IMG/VR virus record: IMGVR_UViG_3300044530_002431
Coordinates: 1-31,465 of that record
Length of the DNA: 31,465 nucleotides
Direction: 5' to 3' (one strand)
Origin: a virus
This document shows positions 8,214-16,458 of the stretch, one piece after another; positions within the stretch are counted from its first letter, which is position 1, and the number at the start of each line of letters is the position of its first letter. The notes under the pieces are model-generated. The model worked only from the letters and a program-made list of their open reading frames with translations, made no database searches and was not told the DNA's origin. Position numbers and translations under genes: made by a program.

Positions 8214-8241
8214 AAAAAAGTGGTTTTTCAACCACTTTTTT
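8214..8241 (-). terminator. Rho-independent terminator
   Basis: The stem is AAAAAAGTGGTT with AACCACTTTTTT, with a four-base loop. On the minus strand it overlaps the stop codon of the 8447-8241 gene and ends in a long T run. Confidence 0.8.
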
Positions 8242-8447
8242 TAAATTACTTCGTCAATCTTACTTTCCGACACGGAGGTTATTCTCCAATCATGTGAAAA
8301 GGATTCATATCTTTTAGTTACCTTAGCTTCAACGTCAGTAACCGAAAAACCCTTAACTAATTTTTCCTCCCTAATTTTTTTAATCTTCCCTGTGTTATCA
8401 TCGGGTAAATCGTAGGTAATTTTTGCAACAAAAAACTTTTCGTCCAT
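8241..8447 (-). CDS. Small DUF4494-like protein, 68 aa
   Basis: The sequence FFVAKITYDLPDDNTGKIKK followed by EEKLVKGFSVTDVEAKVTKR resembles the DUF4494 pattern (W/F-x-V-K-h-x-Y, a Gly-Lys turn, then Y/KLVxAxSFTEAEA), a small domain seen in Bacteroidota phages and elements. The role is unknown. A near-match TATTTAG (8465-8471) lies 17 bases upstream, inside the end of the protease gene. The gene ends in its own terminator, so it may be expressed both from the protease message and independently. The family call is from memory of the pattern. Confidence 0.6.
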   Translation of the reverse strand: MDEKFFVAKITYDLPDDNTGKIKKIREEKLVKGFSVTDVEAKVTKRYESFSHDWRITSVSESKIDEVI

Positions 8448-8456
8448 ATTTTAAAA

Positions 8457-9173
8457 TTATTTACCTAAATAATGAGAAAGTTTTTTCATTAAATCAAGTG
8501 ATTTGTCAACCGACTTTTCTTGTGATTGAATCTTCTTTTCTTCTTCTAAATTTTCTTCGTACTTATCTCTATCATTTACGTCTGAGAATAGATATGCACC
8601 TGGTGTTGATGGGGATGATACTAAGTCAAAACAAATTAATTCGAAATCGTCTTGTACTTCATTTCTTTCTCCAACATTTTTTAAAGAACCTACCCCTCTT
8701 GATGAAATACCTAGTGTAACTCCCTGTCTCATTAAGTTAGCTGCGACATCCCCTTTGGACGAAACAATTCCTCTTTCATGAAAACCTGGCGTAGTTAAAA
8801 GCTTTAACTTACCCATTAATATATTTTTATCCCACCAAATATCAGTTATGATATGTGAAACTCTATCCAAATCAATTAATGAAGATTCTGGATGGTTCAA
8901 CTCAGATGTTGAAAGTCCTTTAGCAATTGCTACTTTGTATTTGTCTGCTTCTCTTTTTAATATTTTTTCAGGATAAAATCTACCATTTCTATTTGGTGTA
9001 TTATATTTTTGTAAAACCGCATAAAATTCAAATGGATTTCTATAATCCAAATTATGAGCTTCTTTAAGAATTTCAAAATTCATCTTGTCTTTGGGTGAAA
9101 CAAAACCCGCATCCATTTCGATTAAAATTCCATGCCCTACTTCATTTGCCTCTAAAATTCTTAATTGTTTCAT
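8457..9173 (-). CDS. Prohead maturation protease, T4 gp21-like (peptidase family S77)
   Basis: 238 aa, close to T4 gp21. Catalytic candidates are His94 in STSELNHPESS and Ser157/Ser158 in TLGISSRGVGSL, the usual pair of this herpesvirus-protease-like fold; Asp183 in ELICFDLVSSPSTPGA follows in the expected place. The N-terminus MKQLRILEANEVGHGILIEM and the RNGRFYPEKIL segment are also typical. It cleaves scaffold, capsid and internal proteins inside the prohead at (L/I)xE sites. It lies between portal and scaffold genes as in T4. A TATTTAT motif is 13 bases upstream. Confidence 0.9.
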   Translation of the reverse strand: MKQLRILEANEVGHGILIEMDAGFVSPKDKMNFEILKEAHNLDYRNPFEFYAVLQKYNTPNRNGRFYPEKILKREADKYKVAIAKGLSTSELNHPESSLIDLDRVSHIITDIWWDKNILMGKLKLLTTPGFHERGIVSSKGDVAANLMRQGVTLGISSRGVGSLKNVGERNEVQDDFELICFDLVSSPSTPGAYLFSDVNDRDKYEENLEEEKKIQSQEKSVDKSLDLMKKLSHYLGK

Positions 9174-9186
9174 TAAACATTTTTAA

Positions 9187-9193
9187 ATAAATA
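9187..9193 (-). promoter_or_regulatory. TATTTAT late-promoter-like motif (protease)
   Basis: Exact TATTTAT on the minus strand, 13 bases before the prohead protease start at 9173. The spacing is the same as at 664, 8181 and 18777. Confidence 0.6.
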
Positions 9194-9215
9194 TCTTATG
9201 AAATATATTTTGACC

Positions 9216-9647
9216 TTAATGTTTCTTGGTGTTAGAAAATTCAAAATATTGATTGTTCGAGATATTATTACTAAAAATACTTTTAACAATACGTTTAACC
9301 GATTCTTTGACTTCGTTGGACTTGAAATCCAACTCATCCAAGGTATATAAATTTACTTCTAAATTAAAAAAAGATTTTTTACCATGTGATATACCACTTG
9401 TTCTCAAATCTAAATCAACAATGCTTTTATCTTGAAAAATTTGCGTTGGAATTGAATTATAGACAGAATGTTTTATTTCCCTTGTTAGATTACAAACGAC
9501 GCGGTTCCAATTATCGTGTTCGAATTTTGGGGTAACCCAAGATTGAATGTTTATGTATACTGATTTTAAATTTTTAGAATCAACAGTTCCATATATTGAT
9601 TTTATTGGGTTGAAAAGATTCAACTTTACACTTTTCCCTTTCTTCAT
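9216..9647 (-). CDS. Hypothetical protein, 143 aa
   Basis: Basic, mixed alpha/beta sequence with no membrane segment. The most distinctive part is SVYINIQSWVTPKFEHDNWN, followed by REIKHSVYNSI, and an FFNLEVNLYTLDELDFKSNE strand-helix segment near the C-terminus. No family is recognised. It sits between the core-like protein (9920-10618) and the protease, a position taken by small head genes in T4, but there is no sequence link. No TATTTAT motif lies close upstream. It is divergent from the bS21 gene with 95 bases between starts. Confidence 0.65.
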   Translation of the reverse strand: MKKGKSVKLNLFNPIKSIYGTVDSKNLKSVYINIQSWVTPKFEHDNWNRVVCNLTREIKHSVYNSIPTQIFQDKSIVDLDLRTSGISHGKKSFFNLEVNLYTLDELDFKSNEVKESVKRIVKSIFSNNISNNQYFEFSNTKKH

Positions 9648-9742
9648 TAAATTTCATCTTATTAAAAGTTTATTTTTAGAAAAATAGTAATGATTTATGT
9701 CTATGTCAAAAATTTTCTTCAAATAAGTGATATATGTAATAT

Positions 9743-9928
9743 ATGTTAGTGATTGAATTAAAAAATGGTGAAAATATAGAGAGAGCACTTAAAACTCTAA
9801 AATCAAAAGTTATAAAAACAAAACAAAATCAAATTCTGTTTGATAGAAAAGAGTTCACCAAGAAATCTGTAAGAAAAAGGAGTCAAATATTAAAGGCAAT
9901 TTATATTCAGAAGAAAAAATTAGATTGA
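9743..9928 (+). CDS. rpsU: Ribosomal protein bS21 (phage-encoded)
   Basis: 61 aa, close to bacterial bS21 in length. It matches bS21 along its whole length: MLVIELKNGENIERALKTLK, a basic middle, then FTKKSVRKRSQILKAIYIQK. bS21 sits on the 30S platform near the anti-Shine-Dalgarno end of 16S rRNA, and in Bacteroidota it helps sequester that sequence. Phage-borne bS21 is known from large phages, including phages of Bacteroidota, and is thought to exchange into host ribosomes. The gene is on the plus strand inside a minus-strand head cluster, and its 3' end overlaps the convergent gene by nine bases. I see no clear promoter motif of either class, although TATATG-rich sequence lies just upstream. 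Confidence 0.9.
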   Translation: MLVIELKNGENIERALKTLKSKVIKTKQNQILFDRKEFTKKSVRKRSQILKAIYIQKKKLD

Positions 9929-10618
9929 CCCTTCTAAACTTTTTAATTTCAAGAAGTTAATCTGGTCAAATTTTTCACCTTTAATTCTATCTATTGTTTC
10001 AGAAATTTTGGTTTTGACTTCAAATTCCTCTTCTTTATCCAAAATGGAATTCAATTTTTCAATTGTATTTTCTTTAAGGATTTCGAATTTGTCTTCAAGT
10101 GACTTAGTATCTTCTGAAACAATTGCAAAAAATTCTTTTTTTGCAGTTTCATCTAAAGAACTGATAAATGTATTTAAAGTTTGATTGGCAATGCTTACCA
10201 TTGATTTAATTGGAATATTAATACTTTCCTTAACCTTTTCTTTTTTTGAAGTTAAAACCTTGATTAAATTTTTCTTAGCCTCAATTCTTTCTTTTAAATT
10301 AATTTTTGTATCATAAACCAAAGTATCAATATCTGAATAAGAATTGTTAGATGATTCTTTTAAAGTGATTGGTAACTTTACGTTCTGTAAAAGTTTTTGA
10401 ATTAATTGAACCCCTTCTTGTATGAATTCTTTCGCATCTTCCTCAGATAACCCTTGGGAGTCGCTCAATTGGTCATATAGAGAATAAATCTTCGAAAGAT
10501 TTTTATTCTCAAGTACATTGTGTTTAAATTCTCTTAAAGATTTTTTGAATTCCTTTTCATTTTTGTAGGAATCAATCAGATTGTTCTCAATTATTGTTTT
10601 TACTTTGCCGAAAGTCAT
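9920..10618 (-). CDS. Hypothetical helical protein, possible prohead core component
   Basis: 232 aa, almost entirely predicted helix and highly charged (for example KNEKEFKKSLREFKHNVLEN and KTKISETIDRIKGEKFDQIN). It has no cysteines or membrane segments. It contains several LxE sites (VLEN, TLKE, ILKE), as expected for a prohead core protein digested by the gp21-type protease. It lies between portal and protease genes, where T4 places core genes 67 and 68. The function is therefore an inference from position and composition. The start is 17 bases after a TATTTAT motif. Confidence 0.65.
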   Translation of the reverse strand: MTFGKVKTIIENNLIDSYKNEKEFKKSLREFKHNVLENKNLSKIYSLYDQLSDSQGLSEEDAKEFIQEGVQLIQKLLQNVKLPITLKESSNNSYSDIDTLVYDTKINLKERIEAKKNLIKVLTSKKEKVKESINIPIKSMVSIANQTLNTFISSLDETAKKEFFAIVSEDTKSLEDKFEILKENTIEKLNSILDKEEEFEVKTKISETIDRIKGEKFDQINFLKLKSLEGSI

Positions 10619-10635
10619 TATAAGGGGATTTCCAA

Positions 10636-10642
10636 ATAAATA
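10636..10642 (-). promoter_or_regulatory. TATTTAT late-promoter-like motif
   Basis: Exact TATTTAT immediately after the stop codon of the portal gene and 17 bases before the ATG at 10618, so a promoter would fill the whole intergenic gap. Confidence 0.6.
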
Positions 10643-12487
10643 TTATGAATTTAGTAACTTGTCTAATTCTTTAGAGATTTTCCCTAAAGAATTTTGCGCT
10701 TGTCCTAAATTAATGATTTCTGAACCTTCAATTAAATTATTTTCGACTAAAATATTCAAATCTTTTTGTATTGATTCTGGTGTCACAGCCCCTCCTTCTG
10801 GTGGTGGAGGTGTGGTTTCTTCAGATGGTGGCGGTGGTGTTAATGGAGCCTCTTCTGATGGTGGTGGAGGTAATTCACCACCTTCGAATGAAGGTGATTC
10901 GGTAGATTGTGCACCTGCGTTTGATGTTGAACCGGAAGTTGTACCGTATAACTTATCGATGTTATCAAATACACCTGTTTTACTTATAACTGTCGGTGTT
11001 GCTTTGAGTTCTTCTCCCACGGCTCTTTCAATTCTTTGTTGTTGTAAATCTAATCTGATTTCTTCATCAGACCATCCAAATATGTGTTTCTTGGCCCAAG
11101 TTGATGATGTCGCCTGTATTCCGTTTCCAGGGTCAGCAACCAAATCTTTGTAAAGTAGAACTTTTTCTTTCCAAACGTCTATTTTAAGTAAATCAGCTTG
11201 TGTTGATGGGTTAGTAAGACCTAAAGTGAAGTTGGCCAACTCATCCTCAAATCCCAAAAGAAAAAGATGAATGATTGCGATTTTGTTAAGTTCTGCAATC
11301 ATACTTTTTTGAATCCTATTAATAGTTCTGGCAAATCTAATATCTTGTAATGATAAATTTTTACCATCGCCAACAACCTCTTCAAACCCTAAGAAAGCTT
11401 TGGGTACACGAAGTGCTGTTAATAATTTCTTTTGAATATATTCAATATCGGCAATTTCGGATAGGTTTGTAGCTCCCGGTAATGTTGTAATTGGGTCAGG
11501 AGCCGCTGGGTCACGTACAGGTATAAAATAATCTTGGTCAACCGCCATTTGGTTGAATCTCATATCCACATTGCCTGTTTTACTATCAACAATTTGCTCC
11601 CTTTTGAATTTATTTGCGACACGTTGTACATACGCCTCAACATCATCGTCATTCATGTTTCCAACGAATACTTTAAACATTCTTCTTTCAGGTGCTCTTG
11701 ATGTACGATAAATCAACATAGCATCTTCTGATAACAAAAGTTGTTTCCAAATTCTTCTTGCTTTTTCCAACATAGAAGTACCATAAGGAAGTTTTCTGTC
11801 GTCACCTAATAATCTAAAGTGAGCAATCTCCCACGATTGGAATTCCATATTTTTGTTCTTCCAAGTAAAAGCCAATGCTTTGGGTTTTTCAGGTTGTTGT
11901 GAACTAGGTGCAAGAATTTTGTTTTGGGCACCAACTTCATGTCTTTCTATTTCAATTGTTGGAAGTTGTTGACATCCAACAATACCCTTTTCAGGGTCTA
12001 ATTTAAGATATACAAAGTTGTCACCGAACTTACAAGTATTTCTTGTCCACATTGGTAAATTAGTATTGATATCCAATGTGTTGTTGAATAAATCCGCTAA
12101 TACAGATTTAATTCTCTTCGATTCAGAATAAATTTGTAATATAAAACCGTCTTCGTTAGTGGTTGTGGATTCTTCAGCATATATGTCCAAAGCGGCAGAA
12201 ATCTCAGGTGTATACTCCATTGACTCATAGTCATACTGAGACGACAACCTTGTTGGCTCGTAATAAATGGCTTGTGAATAAAGGTTATTTTCAACCTTAG
12301 CCCACTGATTTGTTAAATAATATGTTTGTTGTGCTTGGAGTTTTTCACGCTCGTATTCTTCTTTACTTTTAGTTCTTAACAACTCTTTTTTGTCGAACTT
12401 GAAAGTAGGATAGTCCTGATTCAACAAAGAATTAGGACCAAAAGTTTTCGATAGTCGTTGCCAAACCGTTAAATTATTTTCAGCCAT
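10643..12487 (-). CDS. Portal protein, T4 gp20-like
   Basis: 614 aa; T4 gp20 is 524. Portal features in order are an N-terminal region ending YESMEYTPEISAALDIYAEE, the clip-proximal WTRNTCKFGDNFVYLKLD, the wing segment FQSWEIAHFRLLGDDRKLPY, the long helix RRIWKQLLLSEDAMLIYRTS, then APERRMFKVFVGNMNDDDVE and FARTINRIQKSMIAELNKIA. The added length is mainly a Pro/Ser/Glu-rich C-terminal linker (PPPPSEE repeats around residues 540-575) followed by a short helix. The portal forms the dodecameric vertex through which the adjacent terminase packages DNA. A TATTTAT motif lies 29 bases upstream of the ATG. Confidence 0.92.
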   Translation of the reverse strand: MAENNLTVWQRLSKTFGPNSLLNQDYPTFKFDKKELLRTKSKEEYEREKLQAQQTYYLTNQWAKVENNLYSQAIYYEPTRLSSQYDYESMEYTPEISAALDIYAEESTTTNEDGFILQIYSESKRIKSVLADLFNNTLDINTNLPMWTRNTCKFGDNFVYLKLDPEKGIVGCQQLPTIEIERHEVGAQNKILAPSSQQPEKPKALAFTWKNKNMEFQSWEIAHFRLLGDDRKLPYGTSMLEKARRIWKQLLLSEDAMLIYRTSRAPERRMFKVFVGNMNDDDVEAYVQRVANKFKREQIVDSKTGNVDMRFNQMAVDQDYFIPVRDPAAPDPITTLPGATNLSEIADIEYIQKKLLTALRVPKAFLGFEEVVGDGKNLSLQDIRFARTINRIQKSMIAELNKIAIIHLFLLGFEDELANFTLGLTNPSTQADLLKIDVWKEKVLLYKDLVADPGNGIQATSSTWAKKHIFGWSDEEIRLDLQQQRIERAVGEELKATPTVISKTGVFDNIDKLYGTTSGSTSNAGAQSTESPSFEGGELPPPPSEEAPLTPPPPSEETTPPPPEGGAVTPESIQKDLNILVENNLIEGSEIINLGQAQNSLGKISKELDKLLNS

Positions 12488-12516
12488 ATTACAATTTTAC
12501 TTATTCCCTTGATAAT

Positions 12517-12523
12517 ATAAATA
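12517..12523 (-). promoter_or_regulatory. TATTTAT late-promoter-like motif (portal)
   Basis: Exact TATTTAT in the 40-base gap between the terminase stop and the portal start, 29 bases before the ATG. Confidence 0.6.
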
Positions 12524-12527
12524 GTTA

Positions 12528-14285
12528 TTACGCCCCGAATAACCACTTATATTTTTCATAATCATCTCTTGTCGGCTGATTAATACCTCTTTGATTATTA
12601 CCCACAGCTTGTGGTGCCATTGGGTTAAAAAATGCAGAGCTATTTTTGTTTTCGTTTGTGAATGTTGCCCATGAATTAATCATGGCTTTGGTATGATTTG
12701 TAACCTTTTGAATTGATTGAAATGATTTTTCTGCAACATAAATTGCCATAGAAATTGCCATTATACAGTCATCGTGATGACCTTTTTGGTGGTCAGGTCT
12801 TCCATTCACGTAAATAAATGTATTCATTTCATTATATAATCTGTGAGAATAAATTTTAAAATCGTGTCTAGCAGCTTCTTCAAGAGATGAAATAATTTGT
12901 ACCCTTTTGTTGTTGAAATTAATTCCGGGGATTTTTTCATTCAATTTAGGGTCCCATTTCCATTTATTTTTCGGGTCAATGTTATCGATGTAAAGACCTC
13001 CAGTATAGTTCATCTCCTGCATTTTTCTTGCTGTAGAAACTCCCATACCTCCCGTTATATCAACAACACAATAAGCGTTATACATACTACCCCATTTGTA
13101 TGCAATCTCGGCAATTACATCAGGGGGGACTTTACCAACATATTCTAACACCTGTTCCCTCTCATCAAAATCAATTATTTGAATACATGAAAAATCTTCA
13201 GAATCACCTCTTGATACGTCAACACCCATCACATACTTATGACTATTTTCAGGTTCTTTAAATATCCAAAGAGAAGCCCCCATCAATTTTGCCTGAGGTT
13301 CTCTCAACATATTTTTCATTATATTATCCATTAAATTGGAATCAAATACGTTATCACCCGAACCTAAGAAATTACATTCCAATTCCTGAGCGACTTTTCT
13401 TCTATCAAATTTCAATTTTTTAACCATACCTTCGAACCAAGAAGAACAGGGTTTATATCCTTGTTTGATATAATCTGTCACAACCTCATGGTTTCTTTCG
13501 TATGGGTTTAGAACTGTTAAATCGATTGTGGCATCGGAGGGATAATCTTCTCTATTCAAAAGGAAATGTACAATATCTTTTGTCTTGACCATATATAAAT
13601 CTTTGGTATATCTTGGGTCTCTATGCCAAAACATCTCAGAAATTTTGAATTCATTCATCCCTCTAAGAGCTTGATTGTATATATCGTAATAGATGGGGTC
13701 GTAACCGTTAGGGGTAGAAATTACAATAACTTTACCACCTGTAGAGAGTGAGGCCATACAGGCAGACCAGAAATCATCATCGGCTTCAATGAACGCGGCC
13801 TCGTCAAAAATCAAAATTGTAGGTGTATAACCACGGAGAGCATCTTTGGATGTTGCAACTGCCTTTACCTCACAATCATTAGTTAACTTAAAGTGTCTCT
13901 GCGAATTCTTTTCTGCTGAAAATCCAACTCCAACCCAAGCGGGCCATTGTTCGGTAAATCCTCTTACTTTGTTTGCAAATTCAACTGAAGTATCCAATTT
14001 GTTCGCAATAATTAGGATTTTTTCGGGCTTTTGTTTTTTTGCGAAAACTAATCTTTTTGATGCCCACGCAGCAGTCACTGTCGATACCCCGGCTTGTCTG
14101 TACTTTAGGGCGATATTCTCATTATATTGGTCATAATCTTCAATGAGAGTAACCTGGTCTGGAAATAAATCTAATGGTACATACTTTGAAACTGTGTTGT
14201 CGTATGTCTGCAAATAAGTTCTAAGTGCATAAGGAGTATTCCTCATACACTTGGTAACTTCAATAATTAATTGTTCTTTAGTCAA
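12528..14285 (-). CDS. terL: Terminase large subunit, T4 gp17-like
   Basis: 585 aa; T4 gp17 is 610. The ATPase domain has an adenine-motif/P-loop-like YRQAGVST (62-69), Walker B ILIFDE at 157-162 followed by AAF, and the coupling motif STPNG (190-194). The RNase H-like nuclease domain has candidate metal ligands Asp356 (GVDVSRGDSEDFS), Asp409 (YCVVDITGG) and Asp505/506 (KGHHDDCIMA). The P-loop lacks the usual lysine. The start is probably TTG 14285: an in-frame stop lies just upstream with no ATG or GTG between, and the next ATG (residue 14) would remove N-terminal sequence. It lies nine bases from the end of the preceding gene, so the two are co-transcribed. Confidence 0.93.
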   Translation of the reverse strand: MTKEQLIIEVTKCMRNTPYALRTYLQTYDNTVSKYVPLDLFPDQVTLIEDYDQYNENIALKYRQAGVSTVTAAWASKRLVFAKKQKPEKILIIANKLDTSVEFANKVRGFTEQWPAWVGVGFSAEKNSQRHFKLTNDCEVKAVATSKDALRGYTPTILIFDEAAFIEADDDFWSACMASLSTGGKVIVISTPNGYDPIYYDIYNQALRGMNEFKISEMFWHRDPRYTKDLYMVKTKDIVHFLLNREDYPSDATIDLTVLNPYERNHEVVTDYIKQGYKPCSSWFEGMVKKLKFDRRKVAQELECNFLGSGDNVFDSNLMDNIMKNMLREPQAKLMGASLWIFKEPENSHKYVMGVDVSRGDSEDFSCIQIIDFDEREQVLEYVGKVPPDVIAEIAYKWGSMYNAYCVVDITGGMGVSTARKMQEMNYTGGLYIDNIDPKNKWKWDPKLNEKIPGINFNNKRVQIISSLEEAARHDFKIYSHRLYNEMNTFIYVNGRPDHQKGHHDDCIMAISMAIYVAEKSFQSIQKVTNHTKAMINSWATFTNENKNSSAFFNPMAPQAVGNNQRGINQPTRDDYEKYKWLFGA

Positions 14286-14293
14286 TGGAAAAC

Positions 14294-15595
14294 TTATTTA
14301 GGTCTTGATATACCTAAACTTCCCAAGAAATCGTCTAAATCATCATCAGATTCATCGTCAGATTCGTCATCGCTTTCATCTTTGAAATCTTCGTACTCTT
14401 GTTTCAAAGTCATAGCTTCTTTCATAATTTCTTCGAATCTTTTTGTCGCTTTTTTGACTTTTGAATTATCTTCGGAAATTGCATCTCCGATAATTTCTAA
14501 AAACTCTTCCGCTGGAATTTGGTATAACAAAATATGGAACCAGTTTATTAGACCTTTATTTGTTTCAGAAAACATTTCATCAGGAAGTGCAAATCTGATT
14601 TTTTCAACTATTTCAGGCCCTATACGTAATTGCATTGGTTCGTTTGCTAATGTATCTACTGCACCTAAAACCTTTTGTCTCATACCAGGTTCTTTAGGTA
14701 ATCCGTGTCTACCTTTGGATTCTTCTATCCCTTTAATAATTTCATGGCATAATATTGGAAAAATCATACCGTAAGCTCTTATAACCGTATCCGATTCGCT
14801 ACCTTCACCATCACCTTCTTCACCTCCATCATCTTCGTTGTCTAATTCTACTTTACCTGCAACACCTTGACCTGTTTGACTCATCATTTCAATCATTTGT
14901 TCCATACTGAAATAAAGAAAATCATTTATAGCCATGATTGCTAAATAATCGTTATAAAGCCTTGGGTTAATTCTATCTAACTGAGCTTTAACTTCTGGTT
15001 TTTGGAATACGTAGTGACCTTTTTTTGCGGCACCTTGAATAAGAGCATTGATAATGTTTCTCTTATGTTTTTCTAATTCAAATACTTCTTCGTCGGTTAA
15101 ATCCTCGATATCAAAAGAAGGTATTTGTAATTTTTGCTTTTCCTCATCATCATTTTCTTCGTCATCAGTTTCAGGTTCTGGTTGGAACCTAAAGTTTGAT
15201 ATATCTACTTGTTCTCCTAAATGGGGTTCGATTGTAACCCAATTTTCAGGAATTTCAGCTTCTTCGATTGAAGCGTTTTTTGCTAGTTCTTCTAATTCGT
15301 CTTTATGAGCTCTTTCAATGTTCATAATACCAGGAACTCTTCTCATCATATCTTGTATGAGCATTCCCTGTATTTGTTGTGACGACAAATCTTGAATACC
15401 TGTAACTTCTTTCAATTTATCTACAACTTTTCCAAATCTATTTGAAACTAATCTTTGTACATCTTGTGGTCCTTTCCTAAATGCCGGATTTGTACCATAA
15501 AGGTTTTCTTTGCTCGCGAGTTTCCTTTCGAGATTTGGGTCCATCCTTTCAGGTCTATCGCCGTAATTTATTTGTTCAGATATTTTCTTTGCCAT
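14294..15595 (-). CDS. Probable virion or assembly protein, 433 aa
   Basis: Acidic, mainly helical protein with two disordered acidic segments (EPETDDEENDDEEKQK and a DDGGEEGDGEGSESD stretch) and a tandem acidic tail of DESDDESDDESD type ending DDFLGSLGISRPK. The ordered core includes SSQQIQGMLIQDMMRRVPGI and a long helical middle (INDFLYFSMEQMIEMMSQ). No catalytic motif is visible and no family is recognised. The gene begins two bases after the preceding stop and ends just before the terminase, so it belongs to the packaging operon. A head-associated structural or packaging-accessory role is inferred from this context. Confidence 0.7.
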   Translation of the reverse strand: MAKKISEQINYGDRPERMDPNLERKLASKENLYGTNPAFRKGPQDVQRLVSNRFGKVVDKLKEVTGIQDLSSQQIQGMLIQDMMRRVPGIMNIERAHKDELEELAKNASIEEAEIPENWVTIEPHLGEQVDISNFRFQPEPETDDEENDDEEKQKLQIPSFDIEDLTDEEVFELEKHKRNIINALIQGAAKKGHYVFQKPEVKAQLDRINPRLYNDYLAIMAINDFLYFSMEQMIEMMSQTGQGVAGKVELDNEDDGGEEGDGEGSESDTVIRAYGMIFPILCHEIIKGIEESKGRHGLPKEPGMRQKVLGAVDTLANEPMQLRIGPEIVEKIRFALPDEMFSETNKGLINWFHILLYQIPAEEFLEIIGDAISEDNSKVKKATKRFEEIMKEAMTLKQEYEDFKDESDDESDDESDDDLDDFLGSLGISRPK

Positions 15596-15597
15596 TT

Positions 15598-16458
15598 TTA
15601 CTTAGATAATAATTTTAATATAACATCCAAAACTTCATCCTTAGCTTCCTCAGGACTTGGTCTTTTCGCTTTTGGGGCAGGATTTTCTTTTTCGTTAGGG
15701 TTTTTAAAAGGATGTGGTGGTTTCTTTGGTTTTTCTGAAGGTCTTGTAGTTGGTTTTTCTTTCGGTTTTGTCGGTGCAACTGCAGGATTATTTTCAGATA
15801 AAAACTTTAGTAATTCACCTTTTGTGATTTTAGGAGGAAGGTTTTTTTCAACAATTTTCATAATTTGAGATTCTAAAAACAAAGATACGGGATTTTTACC
15901 TTCTTTCAAAGATTGTTTAACGTCTTTTACGCATCTCTCATATTTGTTTGTTTCTTTAGCACTCCACATACTTCTTTTTTGGGTACCAAATTCTTTTCCT
16001 AGTTGCGCAGTGCAAATTGCCCAAGGGCTAATTTTTTTCTTCTTTTTCTTCTTTTTCGCTTCCATTATACCCATCCCATCAGCATCATCTGAGTCCATTT
16101 CCTTATCAACTTGTGGGTTATCACCATAACTTCCCGGACCAACTTGTCTTTTATCTTGAGTTGATGATAATTCGAATGGGTCTTTTTCCATATCAACATT
16201 GTTTTCATCTTCTTTCATTTCACCCTCTTCAGCAGTAACCATAACTTCTTTTGTATTAGGGTCTTGTGAAACAACAACATTACCTATTTTACCACCTTTA
16301 GGTCCTACTTTATAAGTTTTTTTAGCAGGTATTTCAGTAACTTGTTCCGAACATAATCTATTGTGAAGAATCTCAACCTGAGATTCGTTTAACTTAGAAA
16401 CGGTCTTAGATGAAAGACCTTTTTCAATTAATTCCAATGCTTTGATATTAATTTTCAT
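15598..16458 (-). CDS. Phage protein with lysine-rich and Cys-containing module
   Basis: 286 aa. Residues 1-36 (IKALELIEKGLSSKTVSKLN, then ESQVEILHNRL) are a helical segment of the LTES/LNES type that recurs in this window. Residues 80-133 are acidic, 135-142 are eight lysines, and 143-185 form SPWAICTAQLG with YERCVKDVKQSLKEGK, a two-Cys module I recall from other large-phage proteins of unknown function. Residues 195-222 are helical (SQIMKIVEKNL, LLKFLSE), 228-270 are Lys/Pro-rich, and a final short helix follows. The gene overlaps its upstream neighbour by 11 bases and lies two bases from the downstream one. A capsid-internal or assembly role is plausible but unproven. Confidence 0.65.
   Translation of the reverse strand: MKINIKALELIEKGLSSKTVSKLNESQVEILHNRLCSEQVTEIPAKKTYKVGPKGGKIGNVVVSQDPNTKEVMVTAEEGEMKEDENNVDMEKDPFELSSTQDKRQVGPGSYGDNPQVDKEMDSDDADGMGIMEAKKKKKKKKISPWAICTAQLGKEFGTQKRSMWSAKETNKYERCVKDVKQSLKEGKNPVSLFLESQIMKIVEKNLPPKITKGELLKFLSENNPAVAPTKPKEKPTTRPSEKPKKPPHPFKNPNEKENPAPKAKRPSPEEAKDEVLDVILKLLSK

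Noticed and set aside
10581-11153. Plus-strand frame over the end of the portal gene
   Set aside because: Gly/Ser-rich antisense of the portal Pro/Glu linker; the portal frame is clearly the real one.
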